Under the pieces are notes generated by a model. The model was not told the DNA's origin. It saw only the letters and a list, made by a program, of their open reading frames with translations, and did not search any database. This document shows, piece after piece, positions 1-11,512 of a DNA stretch of 64,000 nt (position 1 is its first letter; every line of letters begins with the position of its first letter). The DNA comes from Avena insularis (Eukaryota; Streptophyta; Magnoliopsida; Poales; Poaceae): positions 358,932,975 to 358,996,974 of the forward strand of contig CM042694.1 of the NCBI GenBank assembly GCA_023614405.1, written 5' to 3'. The position numbers and the translations under genes were made by a program.

Positions 1-627
1 TTTCTTCGGGGTTGGTCCTGTAGGGTGCACGGTTTGGTAATGTTGCACCAGGGATCAAGTCAATTTGATGCTCAATGCCACGTAATGGAGGCAATCCCAC
101 GGGTACATCTTCTGGAAACACATCACCAAAATCCTGCAAAACAGTAGATACACCAAGAGAAATAGGGGCCATGTCGTTAGAAACCAATACCTCGCCCTTA
201 TACATGAGCACAAGTGGCATGGTTGTAGGATCCTCACGAAACTCTCTCATATCTTCCTTGATGGCTAATATCACTAGACCAGAACTCTCTCACTTTTCAT
301 TATATCATTCTTTTTAGGCTTTATTACATTATGTACAGCTGCAACACTCTCCCGCCCATCTATAGCTTCTTCCTTCAAGTTCACTTCTATCTTCTGACGA
401 GACTCATTCACAATCTGATGTGGTGTCATTGCTTGCAAATTAATCTTCTTGCCCCTGAACTCCAAGTGATATGTATTGGCACGGCCATTCTGTTGCACAT
501 GGTGATCATAAAGCCAAGGCCGACCCAATAAGAGATGGTAAACAGTCATAGGAACCACATCAAAGTCAATAGAATCCTTGTATGGTCCTATTTCAAAATT
601 CACACGTACCATATGGTTTACCTTCAT
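1..627 (-). pseudogene. Element A protease C-terminal half and start of RT (partial)
   Basis: The minus-strand frame 627-274 covers the second half of the retroviral-type aspartic protease, with conserved DVVPMTVYHLLLGRPWLYD. It corresponds to the flap and C-terminal lobe of the DGGS protease whose active site lies in the preceding frame. The frame is broken at about 273 and again between 627 and 629. Residues encoded at about 1-72 match the RT N-terminal segment [16 protein letters not shown] of element J. The product would mature Gag-Pol. It is inactive as it stands and is truncated by the window edge. Confidence 0.8.
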
Positions 628-628
628 C

Positions 629-2201
629 TCACCATTGTATGTAGTATGGCCTGGGATGAGGTATATAGGTCAAATTCAGCTTGGCACATAACTCCTTACT
701 TGCAAGATTTCTGCAGCTACCTCCATCAATGATTACCTTGCAAGCTTTGTTAGGGCCAACGAGTGCTTTGGTTTGGAACAAGTTGCAGCGCTGAGAGTCA
801 ACAATAGGCTGCACACTAAGTGTACGTGGAGAGACCACAATAGTAGGTGCATGCTCAGGGAAGGCATCCATACCGTCCTCGCTGTGATATCCATCATCGC
901 CATGAGTATCAACATCATCTCCAGTCTCATACTCTCCTTGTTCATTGACAAACATCACCTTGTGGTTGGGACAATCTCTCTTGTAGTGTCCTCTTCCTCC
1001 ACAAGTATGGCACTCTACATCGCGCGTTCGCACAGTTGACATATTGGAACCCGAGCTAGCAGCGGGCTTCTTAACATTGGAACCATAAGACGACGTGGGA
1101 GCAGGCTTGGCCGATGGTGAAGGATGGCTAGCAGCCGATGCAGGTGGCGCCGTAGGTGGTGGCGGTGTAGACCTCGCCGCAAAACGACTGGTAGACGGAA
1201 TCCTCGTACGTGACTTAGCCTCTTCAGCCAATTGTGATTCAGCCTCTCTAGCATGGTGCAATAGCTCATTCATAGTCTCATACTTGTGATGATGAACAAT
1301 GCTCTTGATTGGTAACTTCAAATTGTTGAGGAATCGCTGCATGGTCATCTCAAGGGATTCACGAACTCTAGCACGCTGCATAAGCATCTCCATCTCCATG
1401 TAATACTCATCAACTGACATGGTTACTTGCCTCAATTGTGTCAACTTATCAAAAACTGATCGCCAGTAGTTGGTTGGTACAAAATGAGCCTTCATTATTT
1501 GCTTCATCTCGCGCCAATCCATCACAGGAAGTTCATTGTCCTCCTGTTGATTCTGCACAATAGCATCCCACCAGCGCAAAGCATATCCATCAAATTCTGA
1601 CGCTGCAAGCTTGACCTTCTTGTCTTCTGGATAGTCAAACAAACACCAGAGCTTCTCAGTCTTCAACTCCCATGTGAGGTAATCTTCAGGATCAAGTGAA
1701 CCATCAAACTTGGGAATCGAGAATTTTGGCTTGCCCAAACCATCATCACCATCTTGGTTCTGAACACATTGAGCACGCCCAATAGGAGCAAAACCGCAGC
1801 CATAAGCAGGTGCAGCAGCATGCGCGGGTGTAGGGGGGATTGGCACGTTCCCTGCCAAGATGTGGGGCAGCATCAGCCGCACTACCCTGATCATAGTCAT
1901 CAAAAGCATCATCATGTGGGTGTTCATGTCGTTGCTGTAAAGCTACTGTTAAGGCATCAATAGAACGCTGCAAAGTGGCAACATTGACATTGATTGTCGT
2001 CACTTGTGTTTGAATAGTAGTGACTGCGCCAACACTCTGATCCAATGTCATTTGCATATCTTGGATATTCTTGTCAATGGCACCGGTTGAATGGGTAAAC
2101 ACACGCGTCAAGTGGGACTTCAACGCCTCATATTGGCGCCAATTAACAAGCTCCTCATCCTTCTTTTTCTACAACACAACATCATCATCACTAGAAGACA
2201 T
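629..2201 (-). pseudogene. Element A gag with zinc knuckle, plus protease active-site segment
   Basis: Gag forms the particle core and binds RNA. The best start is the ATG complementary to 2199-2201, giving MSSSDDDVVL as in J. An in-frame TAG about 11 codons later replaces a Gln seen in relatives. A heptad-like N-terminal segment follows (about 1746-2123). Then comes the gag core with [16 protein letters not shown] and [13 protein letters not shown], then a Pro/Ser/Ala-rich linker. The CCHC knuckle is CHTCGGRGHYKRDC (about 960-1020) and the protease active site is IIDGGSCRNLASKELC. A frameshift lies between 1746 and 1927, and the frame stops at 629. Alignment to J and E makes the identification firm. 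Confidence 0.88.
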
Positions 2202-3255
2202 GATTAGTAGGTTAGTGCAAAAAATCAAAATCTGTTTGGTGGAAACTCTCACAACTCACTCACAACTGACAAGAAAGGAGATCTTACCGTTCCAAAGTGA
2301 ATAGAGATGCTTTACCAAAACAAAGTCAAAGACTGATGCACTACTGTGATGAAGTGAATATTGAGGGTATAGAGAACGATCACAGGGCACACAAGTTATT
2401 TAAGGTGGAGCTGTAGGTATGGTATCTAACTACACCGCAATCAAGTCCTAGTGTTGATCATATAAAACCCAAGAAACACACACGGTGGAGATAAACGTGG
2501 CAAAGCAACTTATGAAAAGGAATATTGCAATGCACAAGAGAGACGCTAGTAAAAGCTCAAAGTAAACAGGCACAAGATTGCTCAATCTACAAGTGCTATA
2601 ATCAACTAGGCCTCCAACATTGCACACTTTGATATCTCTTTTTGTCACGCTTGTAGCTCTTTTCTCTCTTTTTTTATACTTATTCTCTTTTCTTTTTTTT
2701 CTTTTTTTTCAACTATATGACTCAATGCAAATGAGTACAGCAACTTATAACAGAACTGGGCCAGATAGTCTGGTTGATTTGCGCCGAAGACTCCGGTTGT
2801 GCCGGATAGTCTGGTGTGATTCGGCTGGATAGTCCGGTGTCTGCCTATCGAAATTTCTGCACTTCGAAAACCTAAGGAGCAGCCTGTCGAAGCAAAGCAA
2901 CTAGTCTCGTGGGTACGTTCCTAGGCACGGATGTTGTAGATAGATTGTGTCTATGGTATGCAAAAAAAAGGTACGCTATGTGGACTCGGAAAAACGAAGA
3001 AAAACTTGCGGAAACGGTGATGGTGGAAACAGCAGAAAACAAGATCAAACCCTAAACCTAGACACAAACGAAAACTACACTCCTACGAGGAAAACCTGCA
3101 GAGCGGATCTACGAGAAGATACAATCAGCAACTAAAACTCGAAAACGATGCAATCTAGGCTATGGCAAATCTTTTTGTAATGCTTTTTCTGTATAGGACG
3201 AAAACACACTAAGCTATGGATGGATTTGTGGATGCTTACCGAGGCAACGAGGAAA
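2202..3255 (-). other. Element A leader (5' UTR), non-coding
   Basis: This is the sequence between primer site and gag. No convincing ORF is seen. It contains a pyrimidine-rich run (about 2636-2710 on the plus strand) and a cluster of imperfect palindromes at about 2758-2850 related to CCGGATAGTCCGG, such as CCAGATAGTCTGG. The same motif class occurs in this element's LTR. Confidence 0.7.
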
Positions 3256-3265
3256 TCTGGTACCA
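3256..3265 (-). other. Element A primer binding site
   Basis: The minus strand reads TGGTACCAGA three bases inside the LTR. This is one mismatch from the TGGTATCAGA of J, which matches the 3' end of initiator tRNA-Met. Confidence 0.75.
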
Positions 3266-3268
3266 AGA

Positions 3269-4048
3269 TCATATGGGGTGGCCCGATCTTCTCAGAAATC
3301 ACTTGACAATGATGATAATGGTGGATAGATAAATAGCCTGTAGCTATGAACTCTCCCGCTCGAACCCTGATGCCAATGCAACAGCTCTCGAACCCTATGT
3401 GATATTCACAACACCACGCTCTTGCGCACGCAGCCGTCGACCACGAACGGTAGTTTGCAATCCACTAATTCCTAATGGAACAACAGATGACACTCAATTG
3501 TAGTAGTATAATTCGATCACAGGGTAATTCTAGAGGTTCTTTGAAAGAAACAACTCCAAAATAGTTTAAAAGTGAGCCGGACAGTCCGGTCTGGCTAGAA
3601 ACTCTGAAGTTTCCAGGTGGTATCCGCACAGTGTCCGATTTGATGTTCTGATTGTTCGTGCCAAAACTACTCTCGGGTAGGCCGGACACTCCAGTCGGTG
3701 CAACTCCTTTGGCCTCCTTCTTGATGATCGTCTCTTGCGCCTTCCTCCCGCTCCTCCCTCGTGCATCCTTGGGCGATCATCATGCTGGGCTCCTCTTGTA
3801 GCCCTTCTCCTCCTCGCGCCATGCTTGTTTCTCCAACGAACCTAATCATACATAAATGCATAGACTTAGGCAGTATAAAGATCTCATCAATTAAAGTACC
3901 ATATTCGTTTAGGAGCAAATTCACTTGTTGTTCAAGTAGCTTGGCACGAGCTCTTGTAATGGGTCCAATTCTAATCTCATTGGACTGATCCTTCCTTGTA
4001 ACAGTTGGAGCATCTTTAGTAGGTGTAATTGTAGGGATGTCCTCATCA
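3269..4048 (-). repeat. Element A 5' LTR
   Basis: 780 bp. On the minus strand it starts TGATGAGGACATCC (at 4048) and ends CCACCCCATATGA, where sister LTRs end ATATCA, so the terminal CA has mutated. It encodes the LTR-borne peptide with GPITRARAKLLEQQVN and FILPKSMHLCMIRF (about 3810-3990). A perfect palindrome CCGGACAGTCCGG lies at 3577-3589. Confidence 0.88.
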
Positions 4049-4273
4049 ACCAGTGTGACAGAGGTTGCATCACCACACCTACTTGAGTGTGTGTGGACAT
4101 TTGGACCATTATGGTTTGGAAAAGAACATATGCAATGACATTCCATGTGTCGAACCATGGTCAGAAAGACCTAGAACATGTTGGAATGCAACGGCCACAT
4201 GCAATCGATCACTAGTGTGAGAGAGGTTGCATCACCACACCCTCCGTATTCATGGTGTGCCAAGAACAATTGT
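4049..4273. other. Unassigned spacer between elements A and B
   Basis: 225 bp without an ORF. It holds two imperfect direct copies of a roughly 25 bp string (GAGGTTGCATCACCACAC core, about 4061 and 4220). Origin unknown. It may be the target that A inserted into. Confidence 0.4.
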
Positions 4274-5248
4274 TGAGGGCTAACCTCGGGGGTGCGTGAT
4301 CTTTCACGAATTCCTATGGAAACCGAGGGGGAAGTGCGGCAGAAAGAGAGATGTGATGAACACAACGAACTCACGCACGAAGAACACACTCACGCAAAGA
4401 CACGATATAAGGCAATAGCTTACGCCGGCGGCAACCGGTCCAGTGCAATCCCTAGGATGGGTGTTAGGCGAAGATCTCTCTCTCGAACCAGCACGGTGAG
4501 TGGGATTCTCGGTGAGATCTTGACGTCTTGGCAAAGGGATCCGATGCCAAGGCCTTGTACAACAAGGGAGGCACGATTTAAACTCCAACTAGGTGGCGGA
4601 TATTTGGTGCTCCTTTATCAAAGGAGCATGAGAAAAGAACTAGATAGATCCATAAGGGTTTCTTCTAATTCCTAATATCATGTCTAGGGTTTACAATAGA
4701 GGTGGGGGGCTATTTATAGGCTAGCCACAGGTTCAAGGGTACTTTAGGCATAAAATAGTAATGTCTGGACGAAATTGTGGTTACATGGGCCAAAGGCCCA
4801 AAGGCCTTTACATGCCTGTCAACGTGTAGTCTGGAGATTCTGGTGTAGGCCGGAGATTCTGGTCTGTCCCAAAAGGGGTGTTCAGAATGTCCCTAGGCCT
4901 CGATAAGGAGGCTGGTCTAGAGACCGGCCAGAGATCCGGTGTGGTGGTCCGGAGATTCCGGTCTTCAGGGCTAGAGACTCCAGTGTGTTAGCTTTAGTTG
5001 TGACTTCTTCTCGTCCTGGTCCTTGTACTTTATCCAAAGGGGCTTGGTGATGTGTTGGGGCTTCATAGCTAAGAATGCATAGGGTATTTGCATGAAGTAG
5101 CAAGCCATCCAAAGATGTATCAAAGTCACACGAGGAGAGGAGCGAGTTAACCTTAGCTTGTAGAAGTTTGGCTCGCGCGCGAGTCATTGGTCCACTTGGG
5201 GGACTTGTTGGTGTAGATGTAGGGAAGTCCGTAGGATGGGCTACATCA
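4274..5248 (-). repeat. Element B 3' LTR
   Basis: About 975 bp. The minus strand starts TGATGTAGCCCATCC at 5248, directly after a purine-rich tract. The far end near 4274 is less certain. A TATA-like TATAAATA lies on the minus strand at 4711-4718. The palindrome CCGGAGATTCCGG is at 4949-4961, within a cluster of related motifs (about 4829-4990). The pol frame continues into it with SGPMTRARAKLLQ and stops at 4882. Confidence 0.75.
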
Positions 5249-6406
5249 GCTCCCCCTTGGGAAAGAGTCGTCCTCGACTCTTCATGGTTATCATCTTGAA
5301 CATCTCCATGGTAGGGTGAAAGGTCATTGACATTGAATGTTAAGCACACGAGATACTTCAAGGATGGTATGTCAATGATGTAGGCATTGTTGTTGATTCG
5401 CTGGCGGACCTTGAAGGGACCATCTCCTCTTGGTTTGAGCTTGGAATCATGTTCTTTAGGGAAACGGTACTTGCTCAAGTGTATCCACAAAAGATCACCT
5501 TCTTCGAAGACCATCTCTTTCTTGTCCTTGTTCAGCCTTGATGCTTGGCGAAGGACTTGTTGGTCGATAGTAGCTCTTGTTTCTTCGTGAAGCTTCTTCA
5601 TAGCTTGGGCGTGCTTGTCAACGTCCATGTTGGTGTGCTCATGGAGAGGTAGTGGTAGGATGCCGAGAGTGGTGAGGGGCTTGAAGCCATAGACGATCAT
5701 GAATTGGCTCATCTTTGTTCTACAGTGATGGGCACGATTGTGGCGAACTCGGCGTGCCGAATGCATTCCTCCCAGTCCTTGAGGTTTTTCTTGATCAACA
5801 CATGAAGGAGAGTTCCGAGGCTTCGGTTGACGACCTCGGTTTGGCCATCGGTTTGCGGGTGCGATGCGGATAAGAAGAGTAGCTTGACGCCGATCTTGGC
5901 CATGAGGGCCTTCCACAAGTAGCTCATGAATTTGACATCGCGGTCGGAGATGATTGTTCTTGGCACACCCTGAAGATGGACAATTTCCCTGAAAAACAAA
6001 TTGGCAACATGTGAAGCATCGTCTGTCTTGTGGCACGGGATAAAGTGTGCCATCTTTGAAAAGCGATCCAATATCACAAATATAGAATCATGACCATGCT
6101 TAGACCTAGGCAATCCTAACATAAAATCCATGCTAATGTTGGACCAAGGTGCATAAGGAATAGGCGATGTCATATAAAAACCAAAGGGATTAGAATTGGA
6201 CTTAGCTTGAACGCATGTCATGCATCGTTGAATGTAGCGCTACACGTCTCGCGTCATTTTGGGCCAATAGTAATGTGTGGAAAGCATGCCCAATGTCTTG
6301 TCATGGCCAAAGTGACCCATGAATCCTCCACTATGTGATTCTTGGAGAAGCAAACGTTGGAGAGACGACTTCTGAATGCAAAGCTTGTTTGTTTAAAGAG
6401 AAATCC
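4882..6406 (-). pseudogene. Element B integrase and pol C-terminus running into LTR
   Basis: Integrase inserts the cDNA into the chromosome. Visible parts are the end of the HHCC zinc-binding domain (LLLQESHSGGFMGH near 6310-6350), the catalytic core with [34 protein letters not shown] and [19 protein letters not shown], and a C-terminal domain ending FNVNDLSPYHGD. The first two catalytic Asp are recognisable. The sequence after ECIRHAEFA shifts frame near 5720. A one-base deletion lies near 6395 at the FLFK segment. The C-terminal frame passes the LTR boundary at 5248 and ends at 4882. Confidence 0.82.
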
Positions 6407-8416
6407 TGTAACATCCCAATTTCAGCAACCCTGATTAGTTGTCCAGAATGCAAAAATCAGGGGGAACAAAAACTTTTTCTTATTTAATGCTGAAGTGTTT
6501 TATTGTTGTTTGGATATGCTTATGCATATGACTGTGTATGATATACTCCTTACCTTAACACCAGTTGACAAAAGCTACTTCCCAAAACAGTCTTGGCTTA
6601 ATTTCCATATTCTCAAATGTTCTGGCATTTCAAAACCTGAGCCAAGAAGCCTTTGCAAACCAACTATTTTAGTAGCTTCTATTGATCAAACTATGGAGAG
6701 ATATATAATATAATCTCCTTATGTTTTCAAGACAGAACCTTCACCTACTCTTACCTCTAAGATTTCCAAAACCTTTTATAACACTTTTGAACTCTACTCT
6801 TGGTAGATGTACCAAGGACCTTACCTTGTTCAAACTCCAACCTTTCAAAATTGCCCATCCTTACCTCAAGCTAAGCTTGAAGGTAACCCTAGTAGTAGTT
6901 GATTTGTTTGTAAGATGAGTTGCCTTGATCTGCTGTTTGACTTGATTGTTTAGAAGTAGTATGAGCTACTCTAGGAGCTCATCCTCTAGGATCAAGATAC
7001 TTTAACAATCACAAAACCCTAAGATAGAATAAAAGATGGATCTGATCTCTAGCCACTAGGTGATCATCTAAAACCCTTAACTAGATCAATTCTGTAGTGA
7101 TCCATTCTAGAAGTTTCCAAGTCAATGAAGACCAGTATCAAGCAAGGATCCCTCCTACTCAATCTAGAGGATGGGAAGACCCCGGAAAAAGTGTTACCAA
7201 ATGTTTTACGATAAAACCTTGGTGAGGTGGGACCTCCCAAGAGATGTTGAGAAAGAAAAAGGTTTTGTTTTACAAAATGCTGAAGGAAAGATGGAGGAAA
7301 AAGGTTTACAAAACGCACCCGGTTCTTTGCAGTTTTGCTAGAATAATTAACCCTGTGCAACCAGATTACTCTGGAATGGGACAGGGCTGGATTTGATGGT
7401 TGTCTATTCTGGTATAAGCTGCCTCGTAGCTACTACAGGGGATCACGATCCCTGGAGGGTGGGCCTTCTCACGTAAGGTTCCATGTGGGACATCGACCTG
7501 GAGAAGGAACGAAGGGTCTGCTGACCTCCACGCGTTACTATGAGCCCCTCATTGAAAGTGCACACTCGATAAGTGGAAAAAGCGCTCCGGTTGGTCCTCG
7601 GTACCCGACGTCCCGGTTTTGAGGGGAATAACACTCATACGGTAGGCACTTATATTGGAGTGGGCATCCGGAGAGTCTTGATCGGTTACTCGACCCACGA
7701 TCGGTGAAGATCAGGGTAGTGTACCCGGATGGTGTGGGTAAAGTGTACAGCCTCTGCAGAGTGTAAATCTATTCGAATAGCCGCGTCCGCGGTCATGGGC
7801 GGTTGGGAAGGTTGCTGTAGAGTGGTGTTGGTTTTGTTTTCAAAAAGGATTTCGGAAAAGAAATGGCTTTGGAAATGTTTTGACCATGGGATGGTCAGAA
7901 AGGAGAAAGGTTTTGACCATGGGATGGTCGGAAGGGAAAGAAAGGAGTTTGGTCGTGGGATGACTGGAAGAAATGAACAAATGGTGACCCATTCCTAAGG
8001 TTTTCCAAAACTTTTCAAAACGGTTTCCAAAATGTTTTACAAAAGTTTTCAACAAAGATATGTAGATGTTATATCTACAAGAGAAACTATTTAAAGAAAA
8101 ACCCCTCTTGAAGCCCTCCTACTACCACAGCCATAATGCATATCCTCTTGTTATTATTATTTCTCTTAAGGTGGTTTGCGAGTACATTCAAAGTACTCAC
8201 TGGCATTGTCCCTGGCTATTAACTTGGTCAGATATCAAGAAGAAGATGATGTTGGCGACTATGCGAGCTAGGACGTTCTCCCAGTCAGTTGCACGGTTAT
8301 GTTCCACGGCTCACTGATACTTGTCGGTTATGTTCCACGGCTCACTGATCATGGGAACGTGGATATATATATATACATAACAGGGATTCTCGGATGATTA
8401 ATCCGGGGGCCCCACA
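6407..8416 (-). repeat. Solo LTR (about 2.0 kb) inserted in element B
   Basis: Bounded by TGTAACATCCC at 6407 and GGGGCCCCACA at 8416, so it is TG..CA on either strand. The flanks AATCC (6402-6406) and AAGCC (8417-8421) fit a 5 bp target duplication with one mismatch. Element B's integrase/RNase H frame is interrupted exactly here. No gag or pol is present. Ending GGGATGTTACA suggests minus orientation, as in many plant gypsy LTRs. Inside are three copies of a palindrome-centred unit (GACCATGGGATGGTC, about 7875-7975) and a 31 bp tandem pair (8294 and 8325). The family was not recognised. Confidence 0.65.
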
Positions 8417-10200
8417 AAGCCCTTATGCAAATAGAAATCATCAACTCCTTTTTCACCAGAGCACTTTGCGAAAATTGGTCCAAAGAATGGGTTAGAAGCA
8501 TACAAAGTTTTGGTTTCATCAAGACCCAACTCGTTTACTTCGAGTCGAGTAAGAAGGCTTGTGTGCTTGCGAGACAAAGCATCTGCAACTACATTATCTT
8601 TGCCCTTCTTATACTTGACAATGTAAGGAAAAGACTCCATGAACACAACCCACTTAGCGTGTCTCTTACTCAAGTTGGCTTGGGCTTTGAGATATTTCAA
8701 TGAATCATGGTCGGAATGTATGATAAATACCTTAGGCCAAAGGTAGTGTTGCCAAACATGAAAGACACAAACTAAGGCAATAAGCTCTTTGTCATAAATC
8801 AGATAATTGAGGCGTGCTCCATCAAGTTTCTCGCTAGGGTAGGCAATGGGATGTCCATTTTGCATAAGGACTCCTCCAATACCAATGCCACTAGCATCAC
8901 ACTCTATCTCGAAAGTCTTTGTGAAATCCGGTAATGCGAGAAAATGTGCTTTGGTAAGCCTCTTTTTAAGTTCATCAAAAGCTTTTTGTTGTGCCTTGCC
9001 CCACAAAAAGGTGACATTCTTTTTGGTCAACTTGTTGAGAGGGCAAGCAATGGTAGAGATGTCTTTCACAAAGCAACAGTAAAAACCGGCCAACCCGTGG
9101 AAACTTCAAAGTTCACTCACATTTGTGGGGATAGGCCAATCTCAAATGTGTTTCACTTTAGAAACATCGACTTCAATGCTATTGGAAGAAACAACAAAAC
9201 CAAGGAAAATCAACTTGTCTTTAGCAAACGTGCACTTGGGAAGATTAGCATATAGCTTTTCATGAAGAAGGATTTGGAAGACCTCTGTGACATGTGTACA
9301 TGTTCCTCAAGTGACTTTCTATAAACAAGCATATCATTGAAATAGACGATAACACTTTTTCCAATGAGAGAACACAAAATATGATTCATAAGGTGCATGA
9401 AAGTGGATGGGGAATTAGATAAGAGAAAAGGCATGACCAACCATTCATAGAGACCAAGTTTGGTCTTGAAGGCTGTTTTCCACTCGTCACCTTCCGCCAT
9501 AAGTATTTGATGGTAACCACTATGAAGATTAATTTTTGAGAAAATAGTGGCTCCACACAACTCATAAAGCATTTCATCGAGACAGGGTATATGATGTCGA
9601 TAACACACGGTGATATCATTGATTGGATGGCAGTCCATGCATGACCGCAATGTATCATCCATTTTTTGGAACAATAATCATGGGTACCGCACTTGGACTA
9701 GTGCTTACTTGGATCAAACCTTTGGAGACGGGTTGGTTGATTTGACGTTCGGTCTCCTTCGTCTCATCTAGGTTCATGCGGTAGGCGGCGCGGTTTGGAA
9801 GAGGTGCGCTGGGTATGAGGTCAATGCGATGCTCGATTCCGCGAACAGGAGGAAGTCCATGAGGGAGCTCTTCAGGAAACACATCCTTGAATTCCTGCAA
9901 AATAGCCATCAAAGAGAGAGGAATATTTGACAAGTCATTAGTTCCTTGTGCTAGTCCCTCACAAACGAGGACATAGTGCAAGATGGATGGGTTGTTCCTC
10001 ACACCTCTCATCTCACTTTTGGTGGCAAGAAGAACACTCTTAGTTTTTCCACTCGAGTTAGGCTTGTGGCACTCACTCGCTATGAGGTGGTTCTCTCGCT
10101 CACCACTCTTCTCACAAGTTGGTGTTGTGGTTTGCGCCCTTGCTGAAGCCTTTGCATTGTCCACAATTATTTGGCTAGGAGTCATTGGTTGCAAAACACA
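8417..10200 (-). pseudogene. Element B reverse transcriptase and RNase H
   Basis: RT starts in the frame 10194-9655 (GLPPVRGIEHRIDLIP). It continues 9674-9210 with SKINLHSGYHQILMAEGDEW and [11 protein letters not shown]. The catalytic YxDD box reads YFNDML, so the first catalytic Asp is replaced by Asn. RNase H follows in 9093-8398, with [31 protein letters not shown] and [10 protein letters not shown]. Frameshifts lie at about 9205 and 9660. CRM-type RNase H wording ([15 protein letters not shown]) is clear. The enzyme cannot be active. Confidence 0.85.
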
Positions 10201-10448
10201 TGTCTTGTTAAGCCACTTGAAGGTGTATACATTTGTGTGACAATCATGTAGATCACCTTTGTCGAATTGTCATGGTCGACATAGAAACATATGAAAAAAC
10301 GTCATTGGGACTACATCACACTCCACCGTGTCTTTGTATGGGCCAACATAGAATGTTACCGAGACGGTGTGCTTGATCTTCATGGACCCTTGGTCACTTT
10401 GTCATTGGACATGGTAGGGGTGCATGTGAGGATGGAGGGTGAGGTTGA
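10201..10448 (-). pseudogene. Element B protease C-terminal half
   Basis: The minus-strand frame contains VGPYKDTVECDVVPMTFFHM, homologous to GPYKDSIDFDVVPMTVYHL of element A. It is preceded by LHPH..HPYHVQ, where an in-frame stop replaces Trp. The frame is cut at 10448 by element C and resumes at 16381 with STKLCEMLNLT. Confidence 0.75.
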
Positions 10449-11497
10449 TGATGCAGCCCAATACACGGCGTTCACCATTGGTCCACATCATGCTATGCTA
10501 ACCATCACCCCGAAGGTGAATTCCTTCCATACCTCGCCTTCCTTTAGCTACCATGTGAATGGGATCCTACTTGAGAAAAAGTGTATGATGTGACTAGGTC
10601 CATGAACATGATGCCAAGAGGATACAACAAGGATGAACCTGGAGCCAAGACACCCAAGCAGGAGGCCTAGAAGAGAAGACGCAAGAAGATGCCGGAGCTA
10701 GACCAGAGTCTTTGGCCCAGCACACCAGAGTCTCCGATCTACCACATCGGAATCTCCGGCCGATCTCCACACCGGCTTCTGAACCAGTGCTAGGGACAAT
10801 CTGAACCCCACTCTAGAGACGGGCCGGAGAAAAGCATCTAAGACCGGAGTCTCCAGACCACAACGGAGTCTCCAAACCATCCACACCAGAATCTCCAGCC
10901 TGAGCATCGCGGGCCTGCGCGCCTTGAGTTGGGCTTAGCCCATGTAACGCCCCAAATTCACCCTTTATGCCTAAAATACCCCTAGCTCGTGGCTGGCCTA
11001 TATATATGCTCCCACTCCCTCCTTGAAACCCTAGAGATGATGATGAATTGAGGCATGTGCCTAACCCTAGATGGGAACCCCCTCTCAATAGATTATCTAT
11101 GAGTTGTACAAGGCCTTGGAGTTGGTTCCCTTCTCCAAGTCGTCAAGACCCTCCTCAAGTGTTTGGTCTCTCCCTATCAAGGATTCTAGTAGTGCTTGGT
11201 CTCTCCCCTTTGGGATTATACTTGGTTGCTACTCTCTCTTGGTTTGGATTCTATCATCCGCTTACTGATCTCTCCTTTGGTGATTCTACCGCAAGGTCTC
11301 TTGCCAAGGATTCTATTGGATTGGTTGTTCGAACCAATGGGAGCAAATCGAATCGGGTGTGATTTGTCATGTGTTTGTATCTTTACCTTACATTAGAATT
11401 GTGTTCATCATGTTCCTTGCTTGTTCCCTCACTCCCCGCCTCAAATCTGTGAAGATCGGGCCACTCCAAGGGTAAATCCACAAGGAGACCCATATCA
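10449..11497 (+). repeat. Element C 5' LTR
   Basis: 1049 bp. The TATA-like TATATATATG lies at 11001-11010. A decayed cluster of CCGGAGTCTCCGG-type motifs spans about 10700-10890. The end ACCCATATCA is followed by AC and the primer site. Confidence 0.9.
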
Positions 11498-11499
11498 AC

Positions 11500-11512
11500 T
11501 GGTATCAGCAGC
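11500..11512 (+). other. Element C primer binding site
   Basis: TGGTATCAGCAGC, two bases after the LTR. The first nine bases match the 3' end of initiator tRNA-Met. Confidence 0.8.

Larger units (their letters stand above)
1..4048 (-). mobile_element. Element A: CRM-like Ty3/gypsy retrotransposon, left-truncated by window edge
   Basis: Minus-strand element. Reading leftwards it has a 5' LTR (3269-4048), a primer binding site, a 1.05 kb leader, gag, protease and the first codons of RT at 1-72. The rest of pol and the 3' LTR lie outside the window. The LTR end reads TGATGAGGACATCC on the minus strand, as in elements E, I and J here. The internal proteins are close to those of J and E, so A belongs to the same family. 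CRM assignment is inferred from the TGATGA..ATATCA-type LTR ends, the initiator-Met primer site and RT/RNase H motifs in sister copies. The target duplication cannot be tested because one end is missing. Confidence 0.85.

Noticed and set aside
7740..8060. Chained small ORFs in the solo LTR
   Set aside because: They follow the tandem GACCATGG units and have no counterpart in known gag or pol.
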